Origin: Neodontobutis hainanensis | Taxonomy: Eukaryota > Chordata > Actinopteri > Gobiiformes > Odontobutidae | Direction: 5' to 3' | Length of the DNA stretch: 64,000 nucleotides | Assembly: GCA_024349245.1 (NCBI GenBank) | Contig: JALDNG010000024.1 | Location: 8,352,501 to 8,416,500, forward strand | Part shown: piece after piece, positions 26,823 to 42,200 of the stretch | Numbering within the stretch: the stretch's first letter is position 1 | How the letters are laid out: every line of letters starts with the position of its first letter | The notes under the pieces: model-generated | The model's database searches: none | What the model was told of the DNA's origin: nothing | Seen by the model: the letters and a program-made list of their open reading frames with translations, nothing else | Position numbers and translations under genes: made by a program

Positions 26823-26844
26823 GGGTGGGGGGGTGGGGCGGGGG
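26823..26844 (+). other. Potential G-quadruplex
   Basis: Four runs of at least three G are separated by single-base loops (T, T, C) over 22 nt. This is a strong G-quadruplex pattern on the plus strand, the template strand for nfix. Confidence 0.6.
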
Positions 26845-28478
26845 TTCACCAGCTTGACCCATTCAAAGCCTGGTTTAGCCACAGAGGCAAGTTCAAGTTC
26901 AAGTCAAGCCAGTGTTAAGGTCAGTAAAAAGGAAGTGGTTCTAGAAACAACAGAAAACAGTCATTTAGCTTTCATACAATAGGAAGCAAATAAGATGCAG
27001 AACGAAAAAGTCAATTAGGCTTGTGAACAAACGGCGACTGTTTATATGATGTTTGTTCTCAAAATAAAAAGCCGTAAAACTTTAATTTGGTGTGACTCAC
27101 TCTTCCACATCACTCTTGTATGCCATGAGACTGAGTGCAAACCAAATTACACAAACTTTTTACCAGACTTAGGAGTAAAATGCCTTCAGCTAAATTTAGG
27201 AAAAACATTTAAATATATATAACTACAGTTTATATTGCATATTCATTTACCACATGATCAGTTATGACCCTAGATCATGATTCACAGAAATTACATTAAT
27301 ATAATTTTAAGTTTATTTTTATCAGGATCTTTCAGGAAACCAATAGATCAAGAAAAAAAACTTGGGACACTGTGTACTCATTCAGACAACTATGAATGTG
27401 AGTTATTGTTTTATATCTGAACATCTGTGGTGTCTTTGATAACCCTATCATTATGTGTGGGAAAATAATACCAAATTAATAAATCAAAAGGTCTCTGAAA
27501 ATGCCAAATGTACTGTTTTTTATTCTGATAGGTTAAAAGTGTGGTATGTTTGAAGTTCTTTAACACTTAATGTGGCCATTAAATCTATTTGAAAAGACAA
27601 AAATGTAAATGTAAATGTCTTGTGTGAAAGTAAGACTAAAGATGAGGATGCTGGGTGTGGTAAAACTAAAACTACTATCATAACACCAAAGACTTCCAAA
27701 GAGCCGCTCTGCACATCGAAAGGACAGCTTTGACATGTGTTTACAATTTTGCCATTGCACAGAAGATGATTTATGACAATCTCTAATTAGGATGGTATTT
27801 TTTTGTACTTCTTATTTTTTTTATTATATCTATCTTATGTTGAATAGAGGTTGCTTCATTCTGCCAGGTGGTGTTTGTATTTCTGCATATGTGTATTTCA
27901 CACACACACACACATACGACTAATGAGGTATTTGGCAATCAGAAAGTCAGTTTAACAATAACTGATATATATCCCTGGATGCTTTCAGAACCAGCTGGGA
28001 GCGGTCTGCAGTGCCTCCTGAGGGGTATGGATGAGAAGGGTCAGACAGAGAACCAAGGTGTGAGGTGAAGAAATGGGAGTATGGTGTGAGTTGACATCTG
28101 CTTGGCATCCTTTCACCTTTTATGCTCTCTGACCATTCAGACACCCTCCCCCCTTTCCCTGGACTTTCATAAAAGAAAGGAAAACAACATTGCTCATCTG
28201 ACAAAGGCAAACATCCAAACCACACAACCACCCCTCCCTGGACACCCCTGTATCATACTTCTTTACTTCTCCAAGGCCCCCGAGCATGTGCATGTGCGCA
28301 ATCACAATATTTTGGCGGGAATTTTTTTAATTCATATATAGGCCTCTGGTTTCACGCAGCGAGACGTTGAGATGAACCCAGTGCCTCTGCCAGGTTTCTA
28401 CTCAGTGAGAGATATAGCGGCGTCTCACACTCTGGCTGGCTGGCTCTGCTTGTGTGCATCCGACCGCTGGCTGGGGAT

Positions 28479-28617
<139 letters not shown>

Positions 28618-31600
28618 AACCGTATAGAACATTACACACATTGGCACGTCCCTGTGTAGTCTGCAGAAACACATAAACAAGGGTTACCAGAAGAGAGAAC
28701 CATAACAGCTCGGGCTCCAACAGTGCCTCTTTGACAGATTTAAGTAAATAGCAGCAAACAAGACATTATTTTTGGCAGACCAGGCAGTTGTCCAGTCCAA
28801 GAACTAGGGGAGGTCTTGTGGGAATGGAGACGGATGAAATCACACAAACAGATGTGATTAAAGTCAATATCATATTTATCATTACTCATTCAGGGCATAG
28901 ACTCCTTCATTGGTCCAGGTAGACACTAAGATCCAGCTTATACTTTCTTTGTTGCTTCTTAACAAATTGACTTATCTTCCTTTTCTGTTCTGGCTACATC
29001 TAAACTATCTCTGAGTTTAATTCATAGAGGGCCATACGCTATAAGCATAGAACTGCATTATGAAAAAATAATGTCATTTATTTCTTTAATTACTGATGTT
29101 TGTTCATGTGTTTCTTACGTATTCATACTAGCTAAAATGGCAAGCATTAAGCAACATCTATTTATTACATGAGGCCATGTTTAGCTCAGAGGCCTCAAGG
29201 ATGGTTTTGCATACCATGATCCATTGCAGTCAGCGTTCAGAGATAGTGCAAGCATACTGACCAGTTAACATTTTATTTTTTTAAATTAAGCACTGAAGAG
29301 CAGCAGGAGTTAAGAGTTATATCTGCAGCTGACATAGTCAAGTTGACCCACTATCCCCACTGTAAGTGGATTTGTAATCCCTGAGTGGATTTTAACTGTG
29401 TTTACTGTCACAGTGGCCGTGTGGCCATGTGTGGTTATTTGAGTATCCGCACAGCTGTTCCTCTCACTAACTTTTGGACCCCTATTATTTTTTGATCACA
29501 CAGCATCATCAGGTTTCAAACCCTGGCAGACTTTTTTTAACAAGTAATAATTACTTCATTAAAACCTTTTTTTTTCTTGTGTATCTTAGGAAGAGAAATA
29601 CTACTTTAGCAGATCAGAGAATTGCACACATGCACACACAGGGTCTTTTGGAGGCTAAGCTGCTTTAGGACTGAGCGAGCTCTGATACTGTCACCAGTCG
29701 ATTAATCGGCCTTTACAAACACAAGCCAGAGGCTCTAATGCTAATATGGCTCTGTGACATACGCACGGGATAGTGGGAGAGTGCCAGGTCAAAGGGAGAT
29801 CACATCACTTCTGGAGCTGTCAGTGACATGACCCTCAGGTTTGCTTGAGTCAACTTAGGTAAAACAAACTAATTTTGATTTAGAAGTTGACTAAGGGGTA
29901 CACACAACACAACATATCGTACAAGGTAAAGCTTACAGAGGTAATTTCACAGTTCACTTGCCAATATTTAGCTGAGCACACAGGCAACTTTTACGATTTC
30001 TACATGGGATAATATCAGTGAGCTTCAGAAAGCTGAGGATTTTTTAGAACAGCAAAGGAAGAAAACAGGTAAAAATAGCGTAAAGTCCAATTGTGTAGAA
30101 AACGTTTTGGGATTATGACAGAGGATATTATCCAATTTGTTAAAACCATTTTAAATACAATAAGAAAATAGCAACCATGTAATGAAAGGTGTTAACTTAA
30201 AAACTTGTAACATACGACTATGTTTTATTTCTGCTTTTAAAAATGTTGCCCCTGATAAATTTCTAAATCCATCTCTGAAGCCGTTTTACACATTTTGTTT
30301 AAAATGTCACCTGCATTATCTTTGTTTGAGCCATGAGAAAGGAAGTGCTATAATAGCTACACAGAGCTTTGGTGGTTGGCAGCCGCACTGCTGGTGCCAC
30401 CCAGACGAGGCCCTCAGGGAAAACATTTACTGACCCTTCGCTAACACCTCCACTTGTGTGACAGAGAGCAGGAGGCAGAAATATGTGTGAGTGTGTCAGA
30501 GAAAGAGACAGCGTACATTTATTGGCCCCCTGCTGCCACCGCTGGGGAGGAGCTGTTCAAGTGCTGAGTGACACTTGCAACTTTGCGTCTTAATGGAGGG
30601 AGAGGAGGGCCAGCCAAACCACAGCCTCTAGACAGGGATCTCACAGCCTGTAATTATGGAGAGATGTTAGAGTCACTACAGTGTGTATGTGAAAGGAAAA
30701 AAAGAGCGGCAGCAAGATGCGCAACATCCTTCTTACGATAACAAAGACACTTTGGGTTTTTTGCAATGTGTGATTTGTGTACATAGGTGTGCAATAGTGT
30801 GTCCCCCACTGCACCAGCTGTGGCTCTGCTCTCAAACACACACACGCACAAAGAAAGGAAAGTTGTTGAGAACTAGAGCTGTGTTCAATTAGGCTAACCA
30901 CATATTTACAAACAGTGGGGAAAATCTGCCTCTCTGTGACTCATCAACCAAGCGGCACACTTGCACTTTTGACTCCAAGCCTGCCTCCTCCAACTATACC
31001 GCTTTAGAGTTAGTGAGGGAGGGATGGATGGATGCATGGTTGGAGTGAAAGAGGGAGATGACAGGGTGTGGACAGAATGAAAAACACACACACAAACTTG
31101 CTGGCTGTACATGCATGAATAACCACATAAACAAATAGATATATGTGCATACAAACACAAAATGAAATGAGCACTTTTAAACTGATGTGGTGTGAACAAA
31201 AAGCACACAGGACATTTCTACTTTTAAAAAATCATTCAGAGAAAAGCTGTATTGATAAGGGATAAGGTAAAAGTTATTACTTATGTGGGCTTGCTTCAAA
31301 CATAGTGTAGCAACATTATCAGTCAAATCAGAAACAATAGCTTATCTAGAGTTACTAAAACAAATCCAAATTAACTTGTTTCACTGTCGAATAATTGATA
31401 TTGTCCTTTACACTTTACGCCTACACTGGGTATATCTGATTATGATTACTAAATCTAAGCCTAAATTAAGTAAATGGTCATCTATAAATTATTTTCATTT
31501 TGATTAAATCAACTTCATGATGTATAATGATGATACCCCAGCATGTTTCTTGATTGAATATTGAATTGAATATATTGTTGGAAACATGTTTGTGCACACC

Positions 31601-34600
31601 ACAAGTTACCACGTGGCACAGATGTATTCCTTCCTGTGCCTGAGACTAAGCCTGCTTATGTGGCCAACATGAGAGAACATCAAAATACAGAAACCTGCAC
31701 CACAAACCCTGGCCTTGTTGTTTCTCATGCACTGTCAGAGCCTTGAGACAGAGCAAACTGAGGCACAAGGCACAAGTGTGAGTGCTGTTTGTCTGGACTT
31801 GACCTTGGTGTGTGTGTGAATGAATCTGAGCGGTGGACCACATCAAAGTACAACAGAGGGGCTCAGTTGTTAGGACCTCTGACCCTGGCATGCTCCAAGA
31901 CAGAGGGAGGCTGGTGGAGGAGGAGTAAAAGACACAGTCAAACATAAGAGGAAGGGTGGGATACACTGTGCGGCCTCTAAATTTACAACAGCTAAAAAAA
32001 CAAGCATGGATAAAGACATAGTAATTTGTCTTGTTAACTTTTATAGGGACCTGTGAGCAGCCGCACTCAAGTAAATCACTGGGACACATGCATAACGTGA
32101 ACACACGCTGAAATAGTCACATTCTGGACTGCTTCTCTCTACATATCATGTTCTGAGGCACAGCCTGTCCTTAATCCTGTTGAATCGCTCAAGTCTGGTG
32201 ATTCTACTGCAGCCTGGTATTGATTTAATCAATTGCAAATGTCCTGAATATCTTGCATTTAAATTCAATGTTAACATGGAGGACAAATAGAAGACTTTTA
32301 GGGCGATCAGAGTAGCTCTTTATACTTCTTTAATCAGTCCTAGAAATTTCTTTAAAGGCGATTTCTGCCTCTACATCTTTGCTATATTTATTTTTAGCCA
32401 ATGACGGATATAACCTAAGTCCTTGACAAAACATCAAACGCTAGTTTAGCATGTGTGTGCACGGAGAATGAGTCACTGGATCAGTGTATGACTATGTTTT
32501 AACATGTTTGTTCAACCTGCACTAAATGAGTCATTCACAGCGTGCGGGTGTGTATGCACATTTGTATTTTACTTGTGTGCGTGTGTGTGCGTGTGTGCGC
32601 ATCACAGCTGCAATAACTTACAGCTCCATGCATTTGAGCTATGCTGTCACGGCCCATTATAATGTTCCTTCCAAACATACAGAGCAACTCATGGAAACCT
32701 CTTTGAGAAAAGCTTAGTTTAGAATTAATTGCTGCAAACATAGCTATATAGTTTTTAAGAACTATCTAAACTTGCTTTCTGATAATCACAGTTGTTTGCC
32801 AACACCTAAAGGTTAAACTCTATGATCTGCAGGTGATGACATTTTTACATTTCTGTTGTGCGTTTGGCTTTTTTGGTTGTTGTGCTTATGCTAATGCATA
32901 TACATGACACCATATGCATGTCTGTGTGTGTATAAAGCGGTCCTTGACAGTCATTGAGGGTGGTGGTGGCGTGGCCGGTGTGTTTGCTTTGGCAGCGATT
33001 CAGCATTCCACATTCCTCTGTGATATTCAGTGCTGTGACCTCAGGAAACCCGCCCTACAGAGAAGCGCTCTCTCTTCTTCGCCAACTTTATTCTCTCTTT
33101 GCAGCTTCTTTCCACTCTCCACGTCTGCACATCTATCTTTTCTCTTTCTCAGCCTTCTTTTTATGCATTTAAATTTAAAGGAACCATGTGTCACTCACAC
33201 AGCTGGCCTTGGTTTATATTGCATTTCTCACTGAAATCCCCTGATGAGGCACCTTTCTGAGCACTGGAGTCTTAATCTGTTATTGTCTTTGTAAATTTAC
33301 AACAGCTCACACTGTTCTGGTCACTCAGTGCATATTTCTTCTTTATTAGGTGTTCTTTTGGCATGAACACAGACAGAAGCCAGAAACTAGAAGTTCTTCC
33401 CTCATCTCCTAGCTGTTTTTTCTTTTGCTATGTGTATATGTACATTTTTTAAGTTAATAATCTTTGCTATTAGTCTATAAACATTAGTCATTAAGTTTCC
33501 CTCAGGACCAGTCTTAAAGTGTGTCAACATACTCTTCCTCTGACTCCTCCCTGCTCAGCACTCTGCTCCGCCCACATGCCGAGAGACATATTTCACCTGA
33601 GATGACCCTACGCCCCAGGCAGTCCCACCTGCCTCCCTCCCTTTTTCCTCCATGTCGCTCTTCTTCTTTCCTGTCCAAGCGAAAGTTGTAAACCACTAAA
33701 TGCGTAAAACACATGGTGGACACAACTGCAGCAAAAAGCAAACACATTTTTATATATATTACAAAAATTGCCTTGAAGTAGCAAAATCTATTTCCTGCCA
33801 TTTTTTATATTAGATTAGATTGCACTGACAGTTGTAATTGTGACGATGTGAGGCCTTGTGGTGTCATACTGTAGATATCCACTGTGCGCAAAGTGAGCAC
33901 TAGTGGTTGACCCAGATACAGTAACAGCAGAGCAGGGGTGAACTGAGGTAACGGGTGGAGCAGTCAGTCAACTTTCTTATCTCGCCGTCACTGTGACACT
34001 TTCTTCTATCTCAAGTGTACCTTTATATGGCCTCAGAGAAGCAACAACTGCTGCAGATCACTGAACTCAAAAATAAACACAAGAGAAAAGAGACCAAAAA
34101 AAATGTAAAGAATTACTAATAAACATGCAAACACAGCAGTTTAACCAATACCCTACTGCAAAAACACTAAGCTATTACATATGTTTTAGGGCTTATCTCA
34201 GACTCCTAGTTGAATTCAGTGTTGGACTAAAGCATTCCCACAATCGTCGCACAATCATAGCATTGTTAGATTACTGCACAAATGCATTGCCAATAATTAT
34301 GTGCATTTCACTTTGCTTTCTTTCACGTGTGGTTTGTTTATCTTTGTAAGCAGACATAGCCAGAGCTAGAACAGCACAGCCACTTTCCCAGTAGGATTTT
34401 TCAACACTATTGATTCAATGTTTACAATCTATGCAAGCATGTGATTGCCCTAAGCTTGCTGTGTTAGTTTCATCGCCGTTGACATTTTAAGGTCTTGTTT
34501 CACAGATTATTTTAATAACAATATACTATAGTAAAGTTTTTTTCAATTAAAAAGGAAAAAAAAGGTGCATGCTGCACATTTAAAAGAGGAAAGGTCTCTG

Positions 34601-37600
34601 TTTTAATTGTCTGTTTAAGGGAAATGGGGTTGACAGCAGGCATTATTTTTAGCTACGCTACACAAACAAAAAGACCTTATGAAAGATGTGGTCAAATTGA
34701 TAAAGTCTGAAATGTTACTTTCTGACTTAAAGTCACTAAACTTTGTGTTAATGAAGGATGCGTGCAAGGTGGCTGCAGGAGTTGCACGTGTTTTTTGTGC
34801 AAATGTGAGTGCACATTTGCGAGAATATGACTGAGCATATGCGTGTGTTTTGGATTAAGAGCTTCACCCCTGGACCTCAAAATTAGATAGGGGATTAACG
34901 GGACACATCCGCCACCTGGCATTTTAAGCCCAGCAATTACAACGACGACTTTTAATCAACAACAGCCCCATATAAGTGTTACATACAGTCAGAACTCTGC
35001 CACTTATTCATCTCTATCCCGATCTACTGTTGTGAGCGATCATTGAGCTAACCCTACAGCCCCAGGCCACACGCAGGGCAGCTGTATGATGGCTTTTAGG
35101 CTGATCATTACCCACTGTATTAAAAGGGATGAGCCTAGATTGGGACTTATTAGTATGGGGCACAGGGAAAGGATTTAGCCTTGTGAGTGACTTTTACTTG
35201 GCACTGGACGAGGAGATCACATATGAAACAGTTGGCGCTGGTCTGGAAAGTAGCATCCCATTAGCACCTGTACAAGGCATTCCCCTCCAAAGAGCTGTTA
35301 GGACTTAATAATGTGATACCCTATTGAGCCCCTGTACGAATTCCATTTTGTGTGAGGTCAGAGGTCATAAACGCACTTCTGGATACAGTGGTATGTTGTC
35401 TATATCATGCTTACTTTAAGTTAGAAAAAAAAAAAGTTAGAGGCAACAAAACCCTTAACAATTCTGCGCTATTTCATGGCCCGTGAGCCGAGGGGAGGAA
35501 AAGACAGCATGCTAGCAACCAAACTAAACACAAATAGCAACACGGCACCATGAAAGTAAACCATGCATGTTCTTTTTCATAAACACCTCCAGTTAATTAC
35601 AAGTCCTAATTTTTCAACAAAGCAGTTAAGACCACCAAGTTAGGAGTGTGCTTAGCAGTATTTACAACCAATCAAGCACTAATTAATACTGATTCACAGC
35701 TAATAATTCCCCGACAGTTAAATACCATCTCCAAACCTTGTTACACTGAAAAAAAAAACATATATTTTACAAAGTAGCTAAAGATAACCTATTTGAATTC
35801 CAAACATTTATAAAAAGCCAAAATATTAAAAACAAACCTCAAGAACAAAGAGTAAGACTGTACAGCTGTGCACTTTTCTTTATCAACAGGCAGTGTTTCT
35901 GTCCAACAGCTCAGATAACAATCTACCACAAATTAAGACCAGATTTCTTTAATTGGCCATTATGTTCCTTTTAAAAATAAAGTGCCACCATGATTTATCA
36001 CTACTCCTGAAGAAAGTGACAGCAAAAAAGTGACAAAGAGAAACAGAAACAAGGAAAAATGAATACAAACAAGATGAGCACACAGAACAGTAAAGAGAAA
36101 ACAGAAAGGGATCTAGAGAATTGGGGAGAGGAGGGTAATTGCAGGAAAAGAGACTCATTAGTCTGTCACTAATCTCAATCCAACCCTTAATTTCAGAAGC
36201 AGCTAAGGCCTAGAAATAAAGAGACTGGTTGAATTTTATTGTGTATTTTAAAGTAAAAAAAACGCAGTTCAACTTTCTACCTCTGGCCTCTTTGCACTAC
36301 CTGGCAGAAGCGTGCACTGCCGTCACAGATCACTGTATCATCTTACTCACCATCCTCTCATTTATTCTGTCCTCACAACAACAGGAGTAACATAAGAGGC
36401 TGATTCTTATACACTTTAATGTTGTTAAAAACAAAACGTATTTTTTACAATATTCAATATCCAATTTTTTTTAAATTAAACAACAGGATAAATCAAAACA
36501 CTTTTCACCTATAGAAAAGAATTACAATAAAAGCAATAGTCCAAGCATAGCTTACCAAATGTCAGAGCAGATAAAAAAAAAAAAACTGCATTTAGATACA
36601 GTCAGCAATACCTTTCTATGCCCATTGTGGCACAGTGGGACGGCACAGCTGAAGAAAGCAATGGAACAACACATCCCACTTTAATTATATTATGGTCATG
36701 AGTATGAATTTTAAAAAGCAAAATGTCTACAAGCAGCCATTCTTTTAATACTTTTTTACAAAACTGATAAAAAACTCAATGTTACCTATGCAAGCAAGAC
36801 ACTTATAGAATTGGAGAACAAAATATATACACTCATATATTATACATAGCGCTATTCTCTCATCTCCCTCCCGCTTTCTCTCTTGTGGGAGGCAGCACTG
36901 GGCACCAAGCCATGCCACATCAATATGCGTACTGGTGAAATGCCCCCTCCTCCATGCAGCAGTTGCCAGGGCCTGCAGCAGTGGAAGCTGTGGCTAATGT
37001 CACCGGATATGGCAGGTCATGTTAGCTGGTAGTTAGTTAACAGAGGTTAGCAAGCTAGCATTTCCACTGTGGCTGCGGTCAGGCCAGAGCAAGGTCAGGG
37101 ATCAAGCCAGCCTTGTCGTATCAACCCGCCACTGCGACAGCCTGTATATATAGACAAGAGTAGCCAGTGCCACCTTGGAGGCTCCTTGGACTCTACCCAG
37201 GCAATGTTCCCTGGGAGCCTTGGTTGCCATGGTGCCAGCCGAATTTGGGTCCAATAAAAGAGAAGGGAACAGGCAGTGGGTAGGAAACCTTTGGGGTGGC
37301 AACATGAACAAAATTAATCTGATGTGGTGTGCTGTGGTGATACAGCCACTTTAGAAATCAACCGCTTAGTTCTTTAATACTAAAATAAATGATTATTTTA
37401 TAAGAAGGATGTTAAATATTGAAAGTAGGGAGAGTTAAATCACTTATTACCATTAAAAACATAAAAGCTGGATGCAACTGATAACATAAACAAGGAATTT
37501 TAAAATTATACTTGGCACTGTAAATGGCAAGATGAATAGAAATGTCTTTAAGTACATTGAACTTGGAGAATTATCAAGCTTGGCTGTCAAATTAGTCAAG

Positions 37601-39135
37601 TTAAAGTGACAGACGCCTCATATGCAAGGCCACGGCTTTTAAAGATGCATTCTTAAACAATCGTGAGCATCAATTTAAAAAGCAGTTATTATTGTTACCA
37701 TTTACAGCATGGCACAGTTTAACTTAAGATATTGCATCTATTGTAAACACACACAGCTTTTATCCACTTGTCAATCTTGAAATCAGAATTGACTAAGTGG
37801 TTAGAGAAGACCTCACCTTGATCTCATATACCCAGAAGTCAATCTGCTTAATTAAAAAGTCTGCATTAGGGAAAGAGTGCCAAGTACATTAAGTTAACTT
37901 GATAGCTGCTAATTAACTGAAGCAGACTGTTCACCATCATAACCGTGAGACCCTTACACTAAAATTGTTTCAAACTAAAAACCTGCTAATACCTGCTAAG
38001 TGGATATTACATTTGCACTCTTAATGCCTGTAAGTACTCGCCGAAACATTATGCTTCTGTGAATTATCCATCTCGATCCCCACTTTATTACACTTGTTAA
38101 AGAGTGTCCATCTGTAACCAACTCTACACTGACATTAAAATCAGTCACGTGCAACTCACAAATCATTCCAAACTCATGCCGTTGTCTAAACAAGCACTGT
38201 CCTTTTGTTGTCGGTGTGATGCTTTCTCAAGCTCCACAGAGAAAAGACACTCTCCTGTTCACAGATGAATGGACTCTTTTGATGAAGTGCCGAGCCTTGT
38301 TTACTGCCACTCCATTTATTTACCGTCCCGTTTTTCAAGTCGTCATTGAGGGACACTCTCCTAAACAGCCCCCACTCTCCTCCTCTCTTCAACCTCACAC
38401 GTTTCCCCCCCTCCATCTCAATCTCTACTTAACTATGCCTCCACATCACCAAAAACGCACATGCCCCCCAATCCCATGTTGTTCCCTATCCTGTTTCATC
38501 CTGCTTTTTTTCTCCGTCTAGTGTCCTAGATCTGCGTCCAAACTGATTTAAAGCTTACTCGCTTACGCAAACGCATGCCAAATTTCATTCTCTGCATTCT
38601 GCTGGGCTTCGATACTTACTTATTCTAAGCTATCCCCCTCCCCACTTTCAGTCTTCTTTAAACTGCACCATCTCACGCTGAAAAAAAACAAAACAAGTGA
38701 TGCCGCCACGAAGGTCGCCTTTCAAGAGTCTCTGTTGTCAGAAAGCTTACATGTAAAATAGACTGTAATAAACATGCCAAATTTTTATTTAGGAAATGAA
38801 GAGTAAATAAATGTGATCCATTACTAAAGTAAAGTAGCAAAAATTGTGATAAATCCTGAAAAATAAAGCATGCTCACAATTCAAATAAAAAAGTAAGAAT
38901 GATAATATATCATGAGTTTTCCAGAAGAAAACCTTTTGCATAATTAAGAAGCAACAGAGAATTAGTGCATTCACAGCCAAGGCTCAGCCCCATGATGGCT
39001 GCTTTTATAAAAAGGGATAATGGTTCTATTGAGCACTAAAATGTTTGCGCTTACAAGATATTATACATTTTTCAATTGCTGCAAACAGAAGTCCAGGTGC
39101 TAATGAGTCTGGGCAAGGGCATTCATTTGAACCCT

Positions 39136-39203
39136 AAAAAGGAATAAAAGAAAAAAAGAAACAAGAAAAAGAAAAGAGAAAAAAAGAAGAAAAGAGAAGA
39201 AAG
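39136..39203 (+). repeat. Polypurine (A/G) tract
   Basis: This is a run of about 68 nt almost wholly A and G, interrupted by one T and one C, reading as pyrimidine in the nfix transcript. Such tracts can form triplex DNA; no function is shown. Confidence 0.75.
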
Positions 39204-42200
39204 CTAGGATCTGAGGGAGGAGGTTGGCAGGGACTGTGTATAAAAATTTGGCATCTTTTATACACAGAGATAGCATCATGCCAAAAACGGCCACCGACAC
39301 AACTCTTGTCACAACTCCTCTCACTTACTGAACATTAAACATTCTCTGCTTTAAAATTGCCCACATAGCAATTTCTTTATTCATCATCCCACATGAAAGA
39401 AAATTATCTATTTTTCATATATACAAATAAATGAGCATAACCAAACTTTTTTTTATGAAACAACTAAGCAACTATTATTTCTTTAAGGAAAATTGTCTGT
39501 ATGGAGAAAAGCAAATAAAAGAGTAATGGTGCTTTTGATTTAAAACACACTATTATGAGTCTAATTGTAGCATTACTATGGCGCTGTGGTGCAGAATAGT
39601 GTTGCTGGCCAGACTTTGGAGTTAATGCCAGGGACTCGCTGTGAGCACCACTCGGTGAATAAGGCATGTTCTCTAGCTCTCACGCCTCTCTGGCTGGCCT
39701 GTATGATACCGTGCATTTCTCCTTTTTCTCCTCTCCTTTTTTCCGTCTTTGAGGTCGGGAAACCCTCCTGACTGGGTATATGGTTTTTGGGACAGACATT
39801 TCATGGTTGGCGCTGTAACAAAAGCTTGAAAAGAGAACCAGCAATGGGAAGACACACTTAATACAGACAATACCTCCCGCTCCTTCAGATTCTAGCTCTT
39901 TCCCTTCTCTCCCCCACTTTCTTTGTTTAATGCTTTTCTTCCCCCAATTAAAAATATGATTTTGTTGCAATAACAAAACAATAACAAAAAAAATCTGTTT
40001 TGATCACATTGCATGTCTTTTATAGGGTGTGTGTAAAAACAATTGTATTGCCTTATCTCATCATTTCTTTTTATATTTTTAATGACTAAACAAGGTTGAC
40101 AAGAAAAGTTTCAGTAAAATTAAAAAAAAAAAAAATGTACATTTGTAAATTAGATCAAAATAATATCAAAATGTAAAAAGCTGTTTCTATCTTAAAGTAC
40201 ATTTTTAACCAAAAATTAAGGACCGCGATTTGGGTAAAGGTAGGAACCATGAGGACCAATAAATTAGATAAATAATTTTTAGAACAGCAAAAATTATAGA
40301 CTCCTAATTTTACTGGAATAATCTGTTTAATGTGTATCTCAAAAATGTAAAACAGATGCAGGTATGGCAAAGATGTTCCCTGTGTTAGGGTCTGGGCTTA
40401 TGGACGTAACCAGGAGCTGTTTTGGGGACAAAGCATCATCTAAGAGAGCATGACAATTTTACTGGTCAATTTAATGGAAGACCAAACCTAACGACATTGT
40501 CTTTGTTTTTTTGCCTGAAGTCTGGTTGTGTCATCATTGTCTCAGGAGATAAATGCAAACCCTGCAGTTTTGGACTTAGCTTTGCAAGTCTGCAACATCC
40601 CAATGTTAGGCACACGTCTGCGCGTGTGTATCCATATTTTGGAGCAAATAAGCACACAACAGGGCTTTGGCTGGCCCAATACCATCAGCTATCCAAATAC
40701 AGTGACTTTTTTCTAAAGCCAAGAATAGTGTGAGAAGACTGCTCACTATGTCTCTTTAATGTGACAGGCCTTTTCCTCCATCTCAACCCTTCAGTTTTGA
40801 TTTGTGGCCACCGTAATGTTTTTCAACGCCAGACAAAAATACCAAAAAAGATGATTCAGGGCCTCCTAAACGAGAGCCATCAACAAACGCTTACGAATGC
40901 CAAAGCTGCTCTGTGTATCGAGAGCCTTTCTTAGCCGTCGTGGGCCCTGTTCCCACCACACACAATACGAAAGCCTCAGACCTGACTGACTCGCTCAGTG
41001 TTGGGATTTTATTTAATCAAAACTGAATGTTTACTTTAGCGCTGAGGGACAAATTAAAGGATGTGACACAAACACTACATACAAGGGCAGTCCACTTAAC
41101 CCGTCTGCTGTCATTGGAGATGGAAAGGAAATATGTGAAATAATTGATAATAGAAAATAGCAAAGCAACGGGAACCTGCAGAATCCATCATAACGTGAAC
41201 TTTTAACATACGGGGAGTCATACATCAACTTCAAGCTTAAGTCTCGGGGCATAATTCACTTGCTCTCATTTTTCTGATTTTCCCTGATTATTAATAATGT
41301 TCCCCCATTAAATCTGAATATTTGAGGATGATTCTTAGTGATATTCATAAGAGTACTTTTTTTAAAATTCTTTCCTGTGGTCACTAAATTGGCCAGGGCT
41401 GGCAGCTGCTCGAGGTTTCTCTGGGCTTTCTCACAATGCAATCCAAGGCTTGACTAGAATTATAGCGAGAAAGAGGAGGGATCTGGCAAAGCAGAGCGTG
41501 GCGTGTGGAGCGGTCATGGCAGAAATGGCACAGCGAGCACATTTCACACCTCCCTCGGAGTGACTGCAAATTTCCTGTACTGCACTTTTGATTGGAAACA
41601 CATTTGAAACATCTTTTCATGATCACACTTACGGTGCACAAAAGAAAGTAACAAAGAATAAGGTCCAAAATATGACCACGGACCAAACTTAGGATTTCTA
41701 ATAATATTGTTTTTCTTTTTGTATTTTTCTAATCATGATTATAACTTGCCCCTTACTTAATGAGAACAAGATTTTTCCTTGCCCTGTTATCCATCAAGTC
41801 GGCAGTCACACAAACAGAAGTGAAAACTTTGCTAGCTGATATAATGGGGAACAGGCGATTATAGCACATATGAGGCACTGGCAGCCTTACTGCTTATAAG
41901 CCAAACCATCCAACATGTCCAATATAATACAACTATTTATTAATAAAAGAGGAAAATTATGTACTGTTTTTTCAGGATACCCACTCTGGTCTGCTTCTGC
42001 CTGTTTTTTTCAAATATTAAAACTTTTTCAAAATTTATGTAGCAGCTGAAAACAAGGGTCAGGGTTGTGTGTTGTGGCAACGTGGTTTCTTCAGTTACGG
42101 ATGCGGTGTGTTCTGTTCTGTAACAGAGAGGATCTCAAAGGCTGGCTGGCTGCTGAACAGCCTGAGAAAGCCTGACGGCAAGCCCAGAGATTCCCCGTGG

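Noticed and set aside
36620..36665. GTGGCACAGTGGGACGGC, reminiscent of a tRNA-derived SINE box
   Set aside because: I could not find a convincing B box, tail or target duplication around it.
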